The notes: generated from the letters alone by a model not told the origin. A stretch of 64,000 nt of DNA from Novosphingobium terrae (GCF_017163935.1 NZ_JABVZR010000001.1:1364001-1428000); one strand, 5' to 3'. Shown: positions 9,090 to 21,900, numbered from the stretch's first letter. A program made the numbers and translations.

Positions 9090-11242
9090 CAGGCGGCATC
9101 CGCCAGCGCGTCGGGCGAGGTCACCACCGGGGCACGGCCCTGGCGAAGCACCACCACCCTGTCAGCCAGGGCAAGAAGATCGGACCGACCGGAAACAAAG
9201 ACCACGCTGACTCGTCCTTTCGCTGAGCGAAGAACATTATGGAATATCTTGTCAAAACCGGCATTAACCACGGCATTCGGGATTTCATCTATCAGGATAA
9301 GTCCGCTGCCTGACAGCAAGGCTTGGGCAAGGGCGAAACGCCAGATGAAACCTTCCGACAATTGTGTGTTTTCAGTGATATGGATGTCGTCGAGCGCGAT
9401 GTTCTGCAGGCCGACTGCCGCCAGCACCCGTTCAATATCCGCCGGAGACGCCACGGGATTGGCCATATCCAGATTGTCGCGCAGCGTGCCGGGCAGCAGG
9501 CTGGGGTTCTGCGGGATGTAGCCGATGGCGCTGCGCAGGGTCCGCACGGGCAGCTGCTCCATATCCACGCCCTCGATCTGCACCACGCCGAAGGAGGGCT
9601 GGGTCAGCCCTTGCAGCAGATGCAGGATGGTGGATTTACCGGTGCCCGCCGAGCCGTGGATGCCGATCAGATCGCCCGCATTGATGTCCAGATCGAGGCC
9701 GAAGAGCATGGGGCGCCCGTTGCCGATGCGCATGGTGATGTTGCGCATGGTGGCATTGCCCTGGATCTGGGGCAGGCGGCGGCGCTGCACATCGGTGACG
9801 GCCTCGGTCTCCAGATCCATGAAGGCGTTGATCTGCTCGACCGATTTGCCGCATTGCTCGAAACGGGGCAGGGCAAGGCACAGCGCATGCATCGGCGCCA
9901 GCACGCTGGAGGTCAGCAGCACCACGCCGAGCAGCTCAGCCGGGCCCAGCTCATACTTCACTGACCATAGCGCCACCGCGCCGATCACCAGAATGAAGGC
10001 CACGGCGAAGAAGAAGCTGGCCATGCCCTCCACGATCGCCATCAGGCGCGACATGGCATATTGCACGATCTGCGCACGTTCGATGCGGCGCTGCTGCAGA
10101 TCGGCCCAGCGGTGCTGGAGGCCGCATTCGCGGATGAGGTCGCGCTTCTCGAAGGTTTCGACCATCACATGCTGCAATTCGGTGGCCTGATCGGCCAGCA
10201 TGCTGGTCAGCACACCCATGCGGCGGTCGCAGAAGAAGAACAGCCCGCCATAGCACAGGCCCGCACCCACCAGCACGATGCCGGCCGGCGGCATCATCCA
10301 CAGCACGGCAATCAGCCCCAGCACCGAAACCGGCAGATCGAGCAGGATCGCCGCCAAGGGACTGGTCAGAAAGTCGCTGACGTTCTCGAAGGAACGCACG
10401 CGGGAGGACTGGTCTTTCGCGTCCAGCCTTTGCGTCAGAAAGGCGGGCAGATGCATCATCTTGTCGAAGGTGGCGCAGCCCACGACATAGTTGAGCCGCG
10501 CTGCAAACCACGCCAGCGCATGGGATCGCAGGGCCAGCATGCCCCACATCGTTACCACCAGCACCATCAGCAGCGTCAGCAGCCATGGCATGGCCAGCTC
10601 ATCGCCCCGTGTGAAGACCGAGCGGTAGAAGGCCGAGATTACAAAGGGCTGGGCGATCGTCACGATCACCACCGCCAGCGTGGTCGCCATCACGATCCAG
10701 CGCATCGAACCGAAGGAGCTGACCAGCGCGCGCAGCCAGCTGTAACCGGTATGCTTGCGGCTTTCCGGAGACAGCGGATTGGCGGCGGGCTCAAGCTGCA
10801 GCTTGCGGATCTTGCCCTTGGGCAGGGTCTCCAGATCGCGCTCCTTGCCCTCGCCATCCAGCGCCGAGATGGTGCTTTCGGTGGAGAGCAGCAGGAAGGC
10901 TTCCTGCCCGTCCTGCGTGATCAGCAGCGCCGGGCAATCCCAGGGGCGCAGCTGATCGAGGCTGAACTTGTGTTCGCGCACGGTGAAGCCCAGATTCATC
11001 GCGGCGGCCAGCAGGCGCTGCCCGGTGCCGCGATGATGGTTGCGCGGCACGGTGCCCAGCACATCCTTGATCTGCACATTGGGCATGAAGCGCGTGCAGA
11101 GCAGAGCCAGCAGGTTGAAGAAGGCCGGATCGTGATCGGCCCCATGCGCCGAACGGCTCAGCATGGTGGCCAGCGACGAAGCCGGTGTTGGACCGCCCGA
11201 GGAGGTCAGCGCCGTATTGGAAACCGTTGTCGTCTGCATCAC
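9089..11242 (-). CDS. Type I secretion ABC transporter with inactive C39-like N-domain and degraded signature motif
   Basis: This 717-residue protein has an N-terminal domain (about 40-150) like the peptidase-C39 fold but without a recognisable catalytic Cys, as in non-cleaving C39-like domains. An ABC membrane domain (about 175-460) and a nucleotide-binding domain (about 500-700) follow. Walker A is intact (GSAGTGKST) and so is Walker B (LILIDE). The expected LSGGQ reads LSEGF, the D-loop is not recognisable, and the H-loop His is replaced (VFVSGRSD). It would move a substrate across the inner membrane. It overlaps the second ABC gene by four bases (ATGA) and the adaptor by one. The pair probably works as a heterodimer. 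Confidence 0.88.
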   Translation of the reverse strand: MMQTTTVSNTALTSSGGPTPASSLATMLSRSAHGADHDPAFFNLLALLCTRFMPNVQIKDVLGTVPRNHHRGTGQRLLAAAMNLGFTVREHKFSLDQLRPWDCPALLITQDGQEAFLLLSTESTISALDGEGKERDLETLPKGKIRKLQLEPAANPLSPESRKHTGYSWLRALVSSFGSMRWIVMATTLAVVIVTIAQPFVISAFYRSVFTRGDELAMPWLLTLLMVLVVTMWGMLALRSHALAWFAARLNYVVGCATFDKMMHLPAFLTQRLDAKDQSSRVRSFENVSDFLTSPLAAILLDLPVSVLGLIAVLWMMPPAGIVLVGAGLCYGGLFFFCDRRMGVLTSMLADQATELQHVMVETFEKRDLIRECGLQHRWADLQQRRIERAQIVQYAMSRLMAIVEGMASFFFAVAFILVIGAVALWSVKYELGPAELLGVVLLTSSVLAPMHALCLALPRFEQCGKSVEQINAFMDLETEAVTDVQRRRLPQIQGNATMRNITMRIGNGRPMLFGLDLDINAGDLIGIHGSAGTGKSTILHLLQGLTQPSFGVVQIEGVDMEQLPVRTLRSAIGYIPQNPSLLPGTLRDNLDMANPVASPADIERVLAAVGLQNIALDDIHITENTQLSEGFIWRFALAQALLSGSGLILIDEIPNAVVNAGFDKIFHNVLRSAKGRVSVVFVSGRSDLLALADRVVVLRQGRAPVVTSPDALADAA

Positions 11243-12924
11243 AGCACCAGCGAGCGATAGGGAAGGGAAAAGGGCACAATCGTGTCACAGGGCGAGAGCG
11301 CCCCGTCTTCCAGCCGGAAGGCACGGTCGGCCAGCGAGGCGAGGTTGGCGTCCTCGCTGGCGATAACCACCGTGGCCATGCCGCGCACCTGGCTGAAGAA
11401 GTTGATCAGGCGGGCATAGCCATCGCGGTCCAGCCCCTGATCGGCATGATCGAAGAGGATGATGCGGGGGCGATGCGTCAGCCCGCGCAGAATGGCGATC
11501 TGCCGCTCCAGACCCGGGGCCACGGTGCCACCGGCAGAGTCGCCAACCGGCGTCTGCATGCCGCCCGGCAGCTCATCGAGCCTTTTGTCGATCCCCAGCA
11601 GGCGCGCCACCTCATAGGCCGCCTCCACCGAGACTTCGCCAAAGCGCGTGATGTTGTCCTGAATGGTGCCGTCGAACAGGCGGTGGTCGGAAGAGAGATA
11701 GGTCAGAATATGGTTGCGGTCATTGGGGCCATAGGCCTCGAAGGCCAGATCATTGACCTTCACCGCGCCGCCCGCCAGCTCGTCGAGGCCCGCCATGGCG
11801 CGCAGCAGGGCACGCGCTTCCTTGCGGCTGGGCGAGGAGATGGCGATGCATTCGCCCGGCTCGATTACCAGATTGATCGGTGCGGGCAGGGGCACCGGCC
11901 CCGTGCTGGTGTGCGAGACGGGGGCCAGAATGGCGCCATCCAGCCGGTACTGCTGAAGCTTTTCGAAATGAGCGCTGCCCTGCGCCGGGGCGTCCATCCG
12001 CGTGTCTTCATCCAGCTTGCGGATCTTCACGAAAGCGGAATCGCGGTCGCGGGCCTGAATGTGCATGAAGACGGCGCGCTGGATGGGCTCCATCAGGCGG
12101 CTGGCCAGCAGGATGGTGGAGATCACCATGGCCAGGTTCATCGCCCCGCGTTCCGCCGCCAGAGCGCAGCTGAAGAGCAGGATGATGTTGAGAAGCATGC
12201 CGGCAATGGCATTGGAATGGGTCAGGCGAGAGGCCGAATTGGCCAGCGCCAGATTGTTGCGCATGGCCTCGCCATGGGCCTGCTCATAAACGCGCACCAT
12301 CTGCGGCTCGACGGCCATGGCCTTCACCAGATGCATGCGCTCCAGAATGGTGAAGAGCATGTCGAAACGGTGTTCGATGGCATCGCGGCTGTTTTCCGCG
12401 ATCAGCGAATAGCGATGGGCCGAATGCCAGGTGAAGGCGGCCAGACAGCCCAGAAACACGGTGACCACGATGCCGCTGCGCCATGAAATCACATAGATCA
12501 GCAGCAGGATGACCGGGGCGAAGGCAATCTCCGCCTTGGCCAGCAGCACCTCGCCATTGGCGATGCCCTTGAGCTGGTGAATGGCCCCAGAGTAATCGAG
12601 ACTGGCCGCGGCGGCGGATTTGAACTCCAGCCGCCGCGCCCGCACCACCCGGTCGATCAACCAGTGCAACCGCTGGGTGAGGAACAGGCGATCGGTATGC
12701 GCGATCACCAGATTCCGGTTCAGTTTCAGCACGCCTTCGGTGGCGGCTGCGGCAATGACAAGTGCTACCAGCACGAACACCGTAGACCCATTGGGGTTTT
12801 GCTGCCCGCGAGAGATGATCTGGCGGGCCACCATGGGCAGGGTTAGTGCGGTCAGGTTGATGACCAGAGTGGCAGTGAACAGAACCGCGCGCGATGGCCG
12901 GCTGGCTAGCACTAATCTTTGCAT
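11239..12924 (-). CDS. ABC transporter half with degenerate nucleotide-binding domain, partner of the adjacent exporter
   Basis: This 561-residue protein has an ABC exporter membrane domain (about 15-310, with several hydrophobic helices) followed by a nucleotide-binding-like domain. Walker A is lost: the position reads ISSPSRKEARALL instead of GxxxxGKS/T. The signature region SAGGTVAPGLERQIAILRGL is disrupted, and Walker B ends FDHAD, with His in place of the catalytic Glu. No H-loop His is seen (VIASEDANL). It is probably the catalytically dead half of a heterodimer with the neighbouring ABC protein. It begins 11 bases after the stop of the giant repeat gene, which argues that the giant protein is its substrate. 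Confidence 0.85.
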   Translation of the reverse strand: MQRLVLASRPSRAVLFTATLVINLTALTLPMVARQIISRGQQNPNGSTVFVLVALVIAAAATEGVLKLNRNLVIAHTDRLFLTQRLHWLIDRVVRARRLEFKSAAAASLDYSGAIHQLKGIANGEVLLAKAEIAFAPVILLLIYVISWRSGIVVTVFLGCLAAFTWHSAHRYSLIAENSRDAIEHRFDMLFTILERMHLVKAMAVEPQMVRVYEQAHGEAMRNNLALANSASRLTHSNAIAGMLLNIILLFSCALAAERGAMNLAMVISTILLASRLMEPIQRAVFMHIQARDRDSAFVKIRKLDEDTRMDAPAQGSAHFEKLQQYRLDGAILAPVSHTSTGPVPLPAPINLVIEPGECIAISSPSRKEARALLRAMAGLDELAGGAVKVNDLAFEAYGPNDRNHILTYLSSDHRLFDGTIQDNITRFGEVSVEAAYEVARLLGIDKRLDELPGGMQTPVGDSAGGTVAPGLERQIAILRGLTHRPRIILFDHADQGLDRDGYARLINFFSQVRGMATVVIASEDANLASLADRAFRLEDGALSPCDTIVPFSLPYRSLVL

Positions 12925-12935
12925 TCAGGACCCCG

Positions 12936-15900
12936 CTAGACTCCGATGAGCGATTTGGTGGTCGCCAAGGTTTTGGTGATGGCCGTCAGCGCACTGGTCG
13001 AGCTGCTGGCCACCGAACTGGTGCCCAGCGCGCTGCCGGTGGTGCCGCTCAGCAGGCTGGTGCCCAGCGAGCTGGTCGTGCTGCCCAGACCGCTGGTCAG
13101 CCCGCTCGTGGTCGAACCCAGGAGCGAGGTGGTGGCATGCGACAGGCTGCTGGTGTCATTGGCCGGGCTGACCACACCGGAGGTTCCGCTGAGCAGCGAG
13201 CTGGTCAGCGAAGACGTCGTGCCGCTGGTGGTGCCGGTGGCGCCGCTGGCCAGCGAACCGGTGCCACTCGACAGCAGGCTCGACAGGCTCGACCCCGTAC
13301 CCGCCGCCGTGGAGGTCCCGGTGCTGGCGGCCGTGCCGGTCAGCGCCGAGGTCGCACCCGAGAGCAGACCGCTCAGCGAGGTGGTGGCATGCGAGGTGTC
13401 CGTGGTGCCAGACAGCGCCGAAGTGCTGCCCGACAGCAGGCTCGACAGGGAGGAACCCGTGTCGGTGGCGGTCGTCCCCGTGGTCGTGCCCGTCAGCGCG
13501 CTGGTGGTGCCCGAGAGGACACTGCCCAGCGTCGACCCCAGCGTCGAGGTCGCCGCATGGGCGGCATCGGTGCCGGTGGTGCTGGTGGTGGTGCCGGTCA
13601 GCGCCGAGGTCGTGCCGCCCAGCAGATTGCCCAGCGTGGAGCCCAGATCGCTCACGGTGGTGCCCACGGCGCCAGTCGTGCCCGAAACCACGGTGCCCAG
13701 CGTCGAACCCACATCGGACAGGGTGCTGCCCAAAGTGGAGGTCGCGGCATGAGCGGCATCGGTCGCGCTGCTGGTGGTGGTGCCGGTCGTCCCGGACAGC
13801 GCCGAGGTTGTGCCCGAAAGGACACTGCCCAGCGTGGAGCCAAGATCGCTCACGGTGGTGCCAACGGCGCCAGTCGTGCCCGAAACCACGGTGCCCAGGG
13901 TCGAACCCACATCGGACAGAGTGCTGCCCAAAGTGGAGGTCGCGGCGTGAGCGGCATCGGTCGCGCTGCTGGTGGTGGTGCCGGTCGTCCCGGTCAGCGC
14001 CGAGGTGGTGCCCGAGAGGACACTGCCCAGCGTGGAGCCCAGATCGCTCACGGTGGTGCCAACGGCGCCAGTCGTGCCCGAAACCACGGTGCCCAAGGTC
14101 GAGCCCACATCGGACAGCGTGCTGCCCAGCGTGGAGGTCGCAGCATGAGCGGCATCGGTGCCGGTGCTAGTCGTCCCGCCCAGAGCCGAGGTGGCGCCCG
14201 AAAGGGTGCTGCCCAGCGCCGAGCCGAGATCGGTCGTGGCGGTGCCCACGGCCCCGGTCACACCTGTGACGACATTGCCCAGGGTCGAGCCCACATCGGA
14301 CAGCGTGCTGCCCAAAGTGGAGGTCGCGGCATGGGCGGCATCGGTGCCGGTGCTGGTGGTTCCGCCCAGAGCCGAGGTGGCGCCCGAAAGGGTGCTGCCC
14401 AGCGCCGAACCCAGATCGCTCGTGGTGGTGCCGACAGCGCCGGTCACACCCGAAACCACAGTACCCAGCGTCGAGCCGACATCACCCAGCGTCCCGGTCA
14501 CGGCGTGACCCAGATCGGAGCCGACCGTTCCGGTGGTGCCGGTCAGCGTGGAGCCCACACCCGAGAGGGCCGAACCCACGTCGCCCACAGTGGTGCCGAC
14601 AGTGCTGCCCACCGCTCCGGTCACACCCGAAACCACGGTACCCACCGTCGAACCGACATCGCCCAGCGTCCCGGTGACGGTATGACCCAGATCAGAGCCC
14701 AGCGTTCCGGTGGTGCCCGTCAGCGTGGAGCCCACACCCGAGAGGGCCGAACCCACATCGCCCACGGTGGTGCCGACAGTGCTGCCCACAGCCCCGGTCA
14801 CACCCGAAACCACGGTACCCACCGTCGAACCGACATCGCCCAGCGTCCCGGTGACGGCATGCCCCAGATCGGAGCCGACCGTTCCGGTGGTGCCCGTCAG
14901 TGTGGAACCCACACCCGACAGAGCCGAACCCACATCGCCCACAGTGGTGCCCACAGCCCCGGTCACACCCGAAACCACGGTACCCACCGTCGAACCGACA
15001 TCGCCCAGCGTCCCGGTGACGGTATGACCCAGATCGGAGCCGACCGTTCCAGTGGTGCCCGTCAGCGTGGAGCCCACACCCGAGAGGGCCAAGCCCACAT
15101 CGCCCACGGTGGTGCCCACCGCCCCGGTCACGCCGGAGGTCACGGTGCCCAGCGTCGAGCCGACATCACCCAGTGTTCCGGTCGCAGTCTGGCCAAGATC
15201 AGAGCCAAGCGTTCCGGTGGTGCCGGTCAGCGTGGAACCCACACCCGAGAGGGCCGAGCCCACATCGCCCACAGTGGTGCCCACCGCCCCGGTCACGCCG
15301 GAAGCCACGGTGCCTAGCGTCGAGCCGACATCACCCAGCGCCCCGGACACGGTATGGCCCAGATCGGTGCCGATCGTTCCGGTGGTGCCCGTCAGCGTGG
15401 AGCCCACACCCGAGAGGGCCGAGCCCACATCGCTCACGGTGGTGCCCACTGCCCCGGTCACACCGGAAGCCACAGTGCCCAGCGTCGAGCCGACATCGCC
15501 CAGTGCCCCGGTCGCAGTCTGGCCCAGATCGGAGCCAAGGGTTCCGGTGGTGCCCGTCAGCGTGGAACCCACACCCGACAGAGCCGAACCGACGTCGCCC
15601 AGCGTGGTGCCCAGATCGCTCGTGGTGGTGCCCACGGCGCCGGTCACGCCCGAGGTCACAGTGCCCAGCGTCGAACCGACATCGCCCAGCACCCCGGATA
15701 CGGTATGACCCAGATCGGTGCCGATCGTGCCGGTGGTGCCGGTCAGGGTGGAGCCCACGCCCGACAGGACCGAACCCGCATCGCTCAGCGTGGAGCCCAG
15801 ATCGCTCGTGGTGGTGCCCACGGCGCCGGTCACATCCGACGTCACGGTACCAACCGTCGAACCGACATCACCCAGCGCCCCAGACACGGTATGGCCCAGA

Positions 15901-18900
15901 TCGGTGCCGATCGTTCCGGTGGTGCCCGTCAGAGTGGAGCCCACATCGCTCAGCGTGGTGCCCACGGTGGAGCCCAGGGCGCTGCCCGCATCCGCTGCCG
16001 TGCCGGTCAGCGTGTGGCTCAGATCGGTGGTGATGCTGCCCAGCCCGGAGGATGCTTCCTGGAAGATGTCACCCACGCTCGACCCGGCGTTCGTCAGCCC
16101 CTGCGACAGCGCGCCCGTCACCGCCCCGGTCACAGCCGAGGGCGAAGCGATATCGCCCACCGAGGAGTCGACCGAGGTGATATGGCCAATCTGCGTGAAG
16201 ATGTCGTTGAAGCCCGTGCCGGTGCCGGTGCTCGAACCGTTGAGCAGGCTGCTGGCTGCGGTGGTGGCGCCGCTCAGCCCGCCCAGCAGGCCGTCGACGG
16301 TGCTGCCCACGGTGCCGGTCACCACATTGGTCGGATCGACCACGACGCCGCCAGCGGCACTGCCGATGTTGCCGGTCAGCGAGGCCAGCGGATCGGTGCT
16401 GGTGGCGCCCTGCGTCAGGCTGCCGCCCAGCACGCCGCCGGTGGCGGAGCCCAGTCCGGCCAGCGCGCTGTCAACCGTATGGCTGGCGGCGCTCGTCACC
16501 GGCGAGAGCGGGGTGGTGACAGGCGAGAGGGCGCTGGTCACACCATGCAGGGCCGTCGCGAGATCAGGGTTTGCGCCGACATTGATGTTGACCGGCTGAC
16601 CCAGCAGGCTGGCCACCGGATCGAGGTTGACATTGGCGTTCAGGCCAAGCTCACCCAGCACCGGCAGGCCGGCTCCGGCATTGACGGTCAGTTCGGAATT
16701 GCTGCCCGAACCAGTCCCGGTGCCCGTGCCCATCAGATGGCCCAGCGCATCGGTCAGCGAGGAGAGCGGCGTGGTGCCGCCCGTGCCCCCGGTGCTGCCA
16801 CCCGTGCCGACGCCGTTCAGTGCGCCGACCGCACCGTTCAGTGCGCCAGCCGCCGAACCCAGCGCGCCATTGGCCGCGTCGGTCAGGGTGGTGCCGCCCG
16901 CTGCGCCGTTCAGCGCGCTTGTGGCCGTGCCCAGAGCGCCGTTGGCCGCACCGGTCAGACCGCTCAGCGCGCCGTTCAGGGCTGCCGTGGGATCGGTGGT
17001 TCCAGCGCCACCCGTCAGGCCGCTGAGCGCGCTGCCCAGTGCCGCGGTCGGATCGGTGGTGCCGGTGCCCGTGCCGGTTCCCGCATGGCCCAGCGCCCCG
17101 AGCGCGCCGTTCAGCGTATCGGTGGCCGAACCCAGAGCGCCGTTGAGGCCGCCCGTCAGGCCGCCCAGCGCGCCATTGGCAGCGCCGGTCAGCGTGGCGA
17201 CGGGGTCGGTGGTGCCGGTGCCGTGGAGCAGGGTGCCGAGCGTGTCATTGAGGGTGGAGCCGCCGGTCGAGCCGGTCAGCGAACCCAGAGCGCCATTGGC
17301 GGCATTGGTCAGCCCGCTGCTGCCCAGCGCGCCGTTGAGAGCGCCCAGAGCATTGTTCAGCGTGGCACCTACAGCCCCCAGCGTACCGGTGGCGGTGCCG
17401 GCCAGCGTGCTGGCCAGAGCGGTGCCGTCCGTGGCGCCATGAAGCGCGTCGAGACCGCTGTTGAGAGCGCCGGTGGTCGCGCCGAGCGCGCCATTGGCCG
17501 CATTGGTGGCTCCGCCCAGAGCGCCGTTGAGCGCGGAGGTCAGATCCGAAGAGCCGGCCCCGCCCGTCAGCCCGCCAAGCGCACCGCTGAGCGTATCGCC
17601 CGCATGGCCGCCGGTGAGGCTGCCCAGCGCGCCATTGAGGGCGCCGGTCGCCGAACCGAGGGCGCCGTTCAGCGTAGCGGTGGGATCGGTGGAGCCTGCG
17701 CCGCCGGTGAGGCCGTTCACGGCATTTCCGAGCTGGCCCGTGACACCATTCAGAGCGCCAGTCACGCCGCCGAGAGCGCCGTTCAGTGCGGCGGTGGGAT
17801 CGGTGGAGCCCGCGCCGCCGGTGAGACCATTCACGGCATTGCCAAGCTGACCGGTGACACCGTTCAGAGCGCCGGACACGCCGCCGAGAGCACCGTTCAG
17901 CGCGGCGGTGGGATCGGTGGTGCCTGCGCCACCGGTGAGACCATTCACGGCGTTGCCAAGCTGGCCGGTGACGCCATTCAGGGCACCAGTCACGCCGCCG
18001 AGAGCGCCGTTCAGCGCAGCGGTGGGATCGGTGGAGCCCGCGCCGCCGGTGAGACCATTCACGGCGTTGCCAAGCTGGCCGGTGACACCGTTCAGAGCAC
18101 CAGTCACGCCGCCGAGAGCGCCGTTCAGCGCAGCGGTGGGATCGGTGGAGCCAGCCCCGCCGGTGAGGCCGTTGACGGCATTGCCGAGCTGGCCGGTGAC
18201 GCCGTTCAGGGCACCAGTCACGCCGCCGAGAGCACCGTTCAGCGCAGCGGTGGGATCGGTGGAACCTGCGCCGCCGGTGAGGCCATTCACGGCATTGCCG
18301 AGCTGGCCGGTGACGCCATTCAGAGCGCCAGTCACGCCGCCAAGGGCGCCATTCAGCGCGGAGGTGGGATCGGTGGAGCCTGCGCCGCCGGTGAGGCCGT
18401 TGACGGCATTGCCGAGCTGACCGGTGACACCGTTCAGAGCGCCGGTCACGCCGCCGAGAGCGCCGTTCAGCGCCGAGGTCGGATCAGTGGTGCCGAGACC
18501 GCCGGTGAGGCCATTCACAGCATTGCCCAGCTGGCCGGTGACGCCATTCAGGGCACCAGTCACGCCGCCAAGGGCGCCATTCAACGCAGCGCTGGGATCG
18601 GTGGTGCCGAGGCCGCCGGTGAGGCCGTTCACGGCATTGCCGAGCTGACCGGTGACACCGTTCAGAGCGCCAGTCACGCCGCCAAGGGCGCCGTTGAGTG
18701 CCGAGGTCGGATCGGTGGTGCCAACGCCGCCGGTGAGACCGTTCACGACGTTACCAAGGGTGCCCTGCAGGCCGTTGACAGCCGAGCCTACGGTATTGCC
18801 AAGCTGGCCGGTGACGCCGTTCAGGGCGCCGGTCACGCCGCCCAGAGCGCCGTTCAGCGCGGCGGTCGGATCAGTGGTGCCGAGACCGCCGGTGAGGCCA

Positions 18901-21900
18901 TTCACGGTATTGCCAAGCTGGCTAGTGACGCCGTTCAAAGCTCCGGTCAGGCCGCCGAGGGCGCCGTTCAGTGCGGCGGTGGGATCGGTGGTGCCGAGGC
19001 CGCCGGTGAGGCCATTCACGGCATTGCCGAGCTGGCCAGTGACGCCGTTCAGGGCTCCAGTCACGCCGCCGAGAGCGCCGTTCAGTGCTGCGGTGGGGTC
19101 GGTGGTGCCGAGACCGCCAGTGAGGCCATTCACGGCATTGCCGAGTTGGCCGGTGACACCGTTCAGAGCGCCAGTCACGCCGCCAAGGGCGCCGTTCAGT
19201 GCGGTGGTGGGATCGGTGGAGCCAACGCCGCCGGTGAGGCCATTCACGACATTACCAAGCGTGCCCTGCAGGCCATTGGCCACGGAGCCGACCGTGCCGT
19301 TCAGGGCGCCGGTCACACCGCTCAGAGCGCCATTCAGGGCGGCGGTGGGGTCGGTGGCGAGCGAACCCAGTTCGCCGTTCAGCGTGTTGCCGACCGCGCC
19401 GGTCGCGCCATTCACAGCGCCGGTCAGGCCGCCAAGGGCGCCGTTCAGCGCTGCCGTCGGATCGGTGGTGCCGCCGAGGCCGCCGCCCAGCGCGCCCGTC
19501 AGGCCGTTCACGGCGTTGCCGACCGTGCCGTTCAGGGCATTCGTCACCGCGCCCGCGGTGTTATCGACCAGGCCGCTGAGCGTCGAGGTCGGGTTGGTGC
19601 CGCCAGCCAGACCGCCCAGGCCGCCGGTCAGGCCGCCCAGAGCGTTGTTCAGCGTGCCCGCCAGATCGCCGCTGCCGGCGCCGCCGGTCAGCGCGCCCAG
19701 CGCGTCATTGAGCGTGCCGGTCACGGGGCTCAGGGCGCCGTTGACGGCGTTGGTGGCTTCGCCCAGCGCGCTGTTCAGCGCCGAGGTGGGATCGGTGGTG
19801 CCTGCGCCGCCAAGGGCGCCGGTCAGGCCGCCAAGCGCGCCTTCAAGCGCATTGCCGGCATTGGTGCCGCCAGCATTGCCCAGAGCGCCGTTCAGGGCGC
19901 CGGTGACCTGACCCAGAGCGCCATTGATCGCGCCGGTCAGATCCGTGCCGCCCGCAGCGCCCGTCAGGCCGCCCAGAGCGTTCTCGACCGAGCCGACCGT
20001 GCCGTTGACCACATTGCCTACGCCGCCCAGAGCGCCGTTGATCGCGGCGACCGGATCGGTGGCGTTGCCGCCGCCGGTCAGCGCGCCCAGCGTGTCGCCC
20101 AGCGCGGTGAGGGGGGCCGAGGCGCCGGTGCCGCCGGCAGCGCCGGTCAGCTCGCCCAGCGTGCCGCCCAGAGCCTGACCGACCACGCCGGTCACAGGCG
20201 CCAGCGCATCGTTGACGGCGCTGGTGGTGCTGCCAAGCACGCTGCCCAGCGTGTTGCCGATAGCGGCTGTCGGGCTGCCCGCGCCGTTGGGGATGCCGGA
20301 CAGCACATTGCCGACCAGCTCGTTCGCCACGCCGTTCAGGCCTTCCACGGCCTCACGGACGGGGCCGCTCGAATTGATGAGGCTGGTGACGGGCGAAAGA
20401 GCCTCGGTCACGGGCGAGAGCGGGGTGGCAAGACCGTTGAGGATGCCGGCCACGCCGCCGGTGGCGGCGGTCGCGCTGTCGAGCGTGCCCAGCGTGTCGC
20501 TCAGCACCTGGCTCACAGGGGCGGTGACGGGCGAGAGGGCCTGGGTCAGATTGCCGACCGCCTGACCCAGCGCGCTGTTGCCGGTGCTGCCGGGCAGGTC
20601 GAGCGAGCCGGTGATGGCGCCGCCGGTCAGGCCGCCGACCGTGCCCAGCAGGCTGTTCGCCACATCGCCGACAGGGCCGGTGACAGGGGCCAGCGCTTCA
20701 CCCAGAGGGGCGGTGATGTTGGTGATCGCCGGGGTGAGGTTGCCGGTGAGCTGCGAGGCATCAAGGGCGGAGGTGAGGTTGATGTCGATGTCCTGACCCA
20801 GCAGGTTCTCGACCGGATCGAGGTTAACGCTGGTGTGCAGGCCCGTGGTGCCCAGACCCGGGATCGCCGCGCCCGCATTGACCACCAGATCGGTGTCGGA
20901 GGGGCTGTGGTCCACGGTGGGGCCGGTGGTGACGTTCAGGCTGGTGCCGCCGCCGGTGCCAAGGCCCGTGCCCAGACCGCCCAGCACATCGTTCAGCGCG
21001 CCGGTGACGGGCGAGGCATTGACGATGCTGCCCAGATTGAGGTCGATGTCCTGACCCAGCAGGTGCTCGATCGGATCGAGGTTGATGTTGGCGCCGACGT
21101 TCACATCACCCACGCCGGGCAGGTGGTTAACATCGACATTGGCGATCAGATCGGTGTCGGGCGTGGTGCCGGGGTTGCCCGGGTCGGTGCCGCCGGGGTT
21201 GCCGGGATTACCGGGGTCGCCAGGCAGGCCGGGGAGGCCGGGCAAGCCGGGAAGACCAGGCAGGCCCGGATCGCCGGGGGCGCCGGGATTGCCGTCATGG
21301 CCATTGGTGCCGGGCGTACCATCCGTGCCGGGGGTTCCGGGCGTGCCGGGGCTGCCGTTCAGACCGGGCGCGCCGGGCGTGCCGTCCGTACCGTTGCTGC
21401 CGCCGCCATTGGCGCCGGGATTGCCGTTCAGGCCGGGGGTGCCGTCCGTGCCGGTGCCATTGCCGCCGTTGTTGCCATTGCTGCCGTTCGAGCCATCGCT
21501 GCCATTCGTGCCGCCGGAGCCGGGGAGTTCGATGACCGTCGTGGTGCCCGGGGCGCCGGGGGCACCTGTGCCGCCGGTGCCGCCATTGGTGCCGTTCGCG
21601 CCGTTGGCTCCCGTGCCGCCAGCGCCGCCGCCGATGTTGTTGGTGACATTGGTCACCGAAGGACCGGCGTTCTGGGCCGCTGCCGTCGCCTGATTGACCG
21701 CGTTCTGCACATTCTGCGTCGCGGCGTTGAGCTGACCGGCGCCAACCTCAGGCGTCAGATTGCCGGACTGGCCCAGCGAGGCGGTCTGCTGCACGGGCTG
21801 AACGGCGGCGGTCAGGCCACCGACAGAGCCGCCCTGCTCGGTCTGGCCAAGATTCAGGCCGGGCAGGTTGCTGAAGGTGTTGCCGCTGCTCAGTGGAGTT

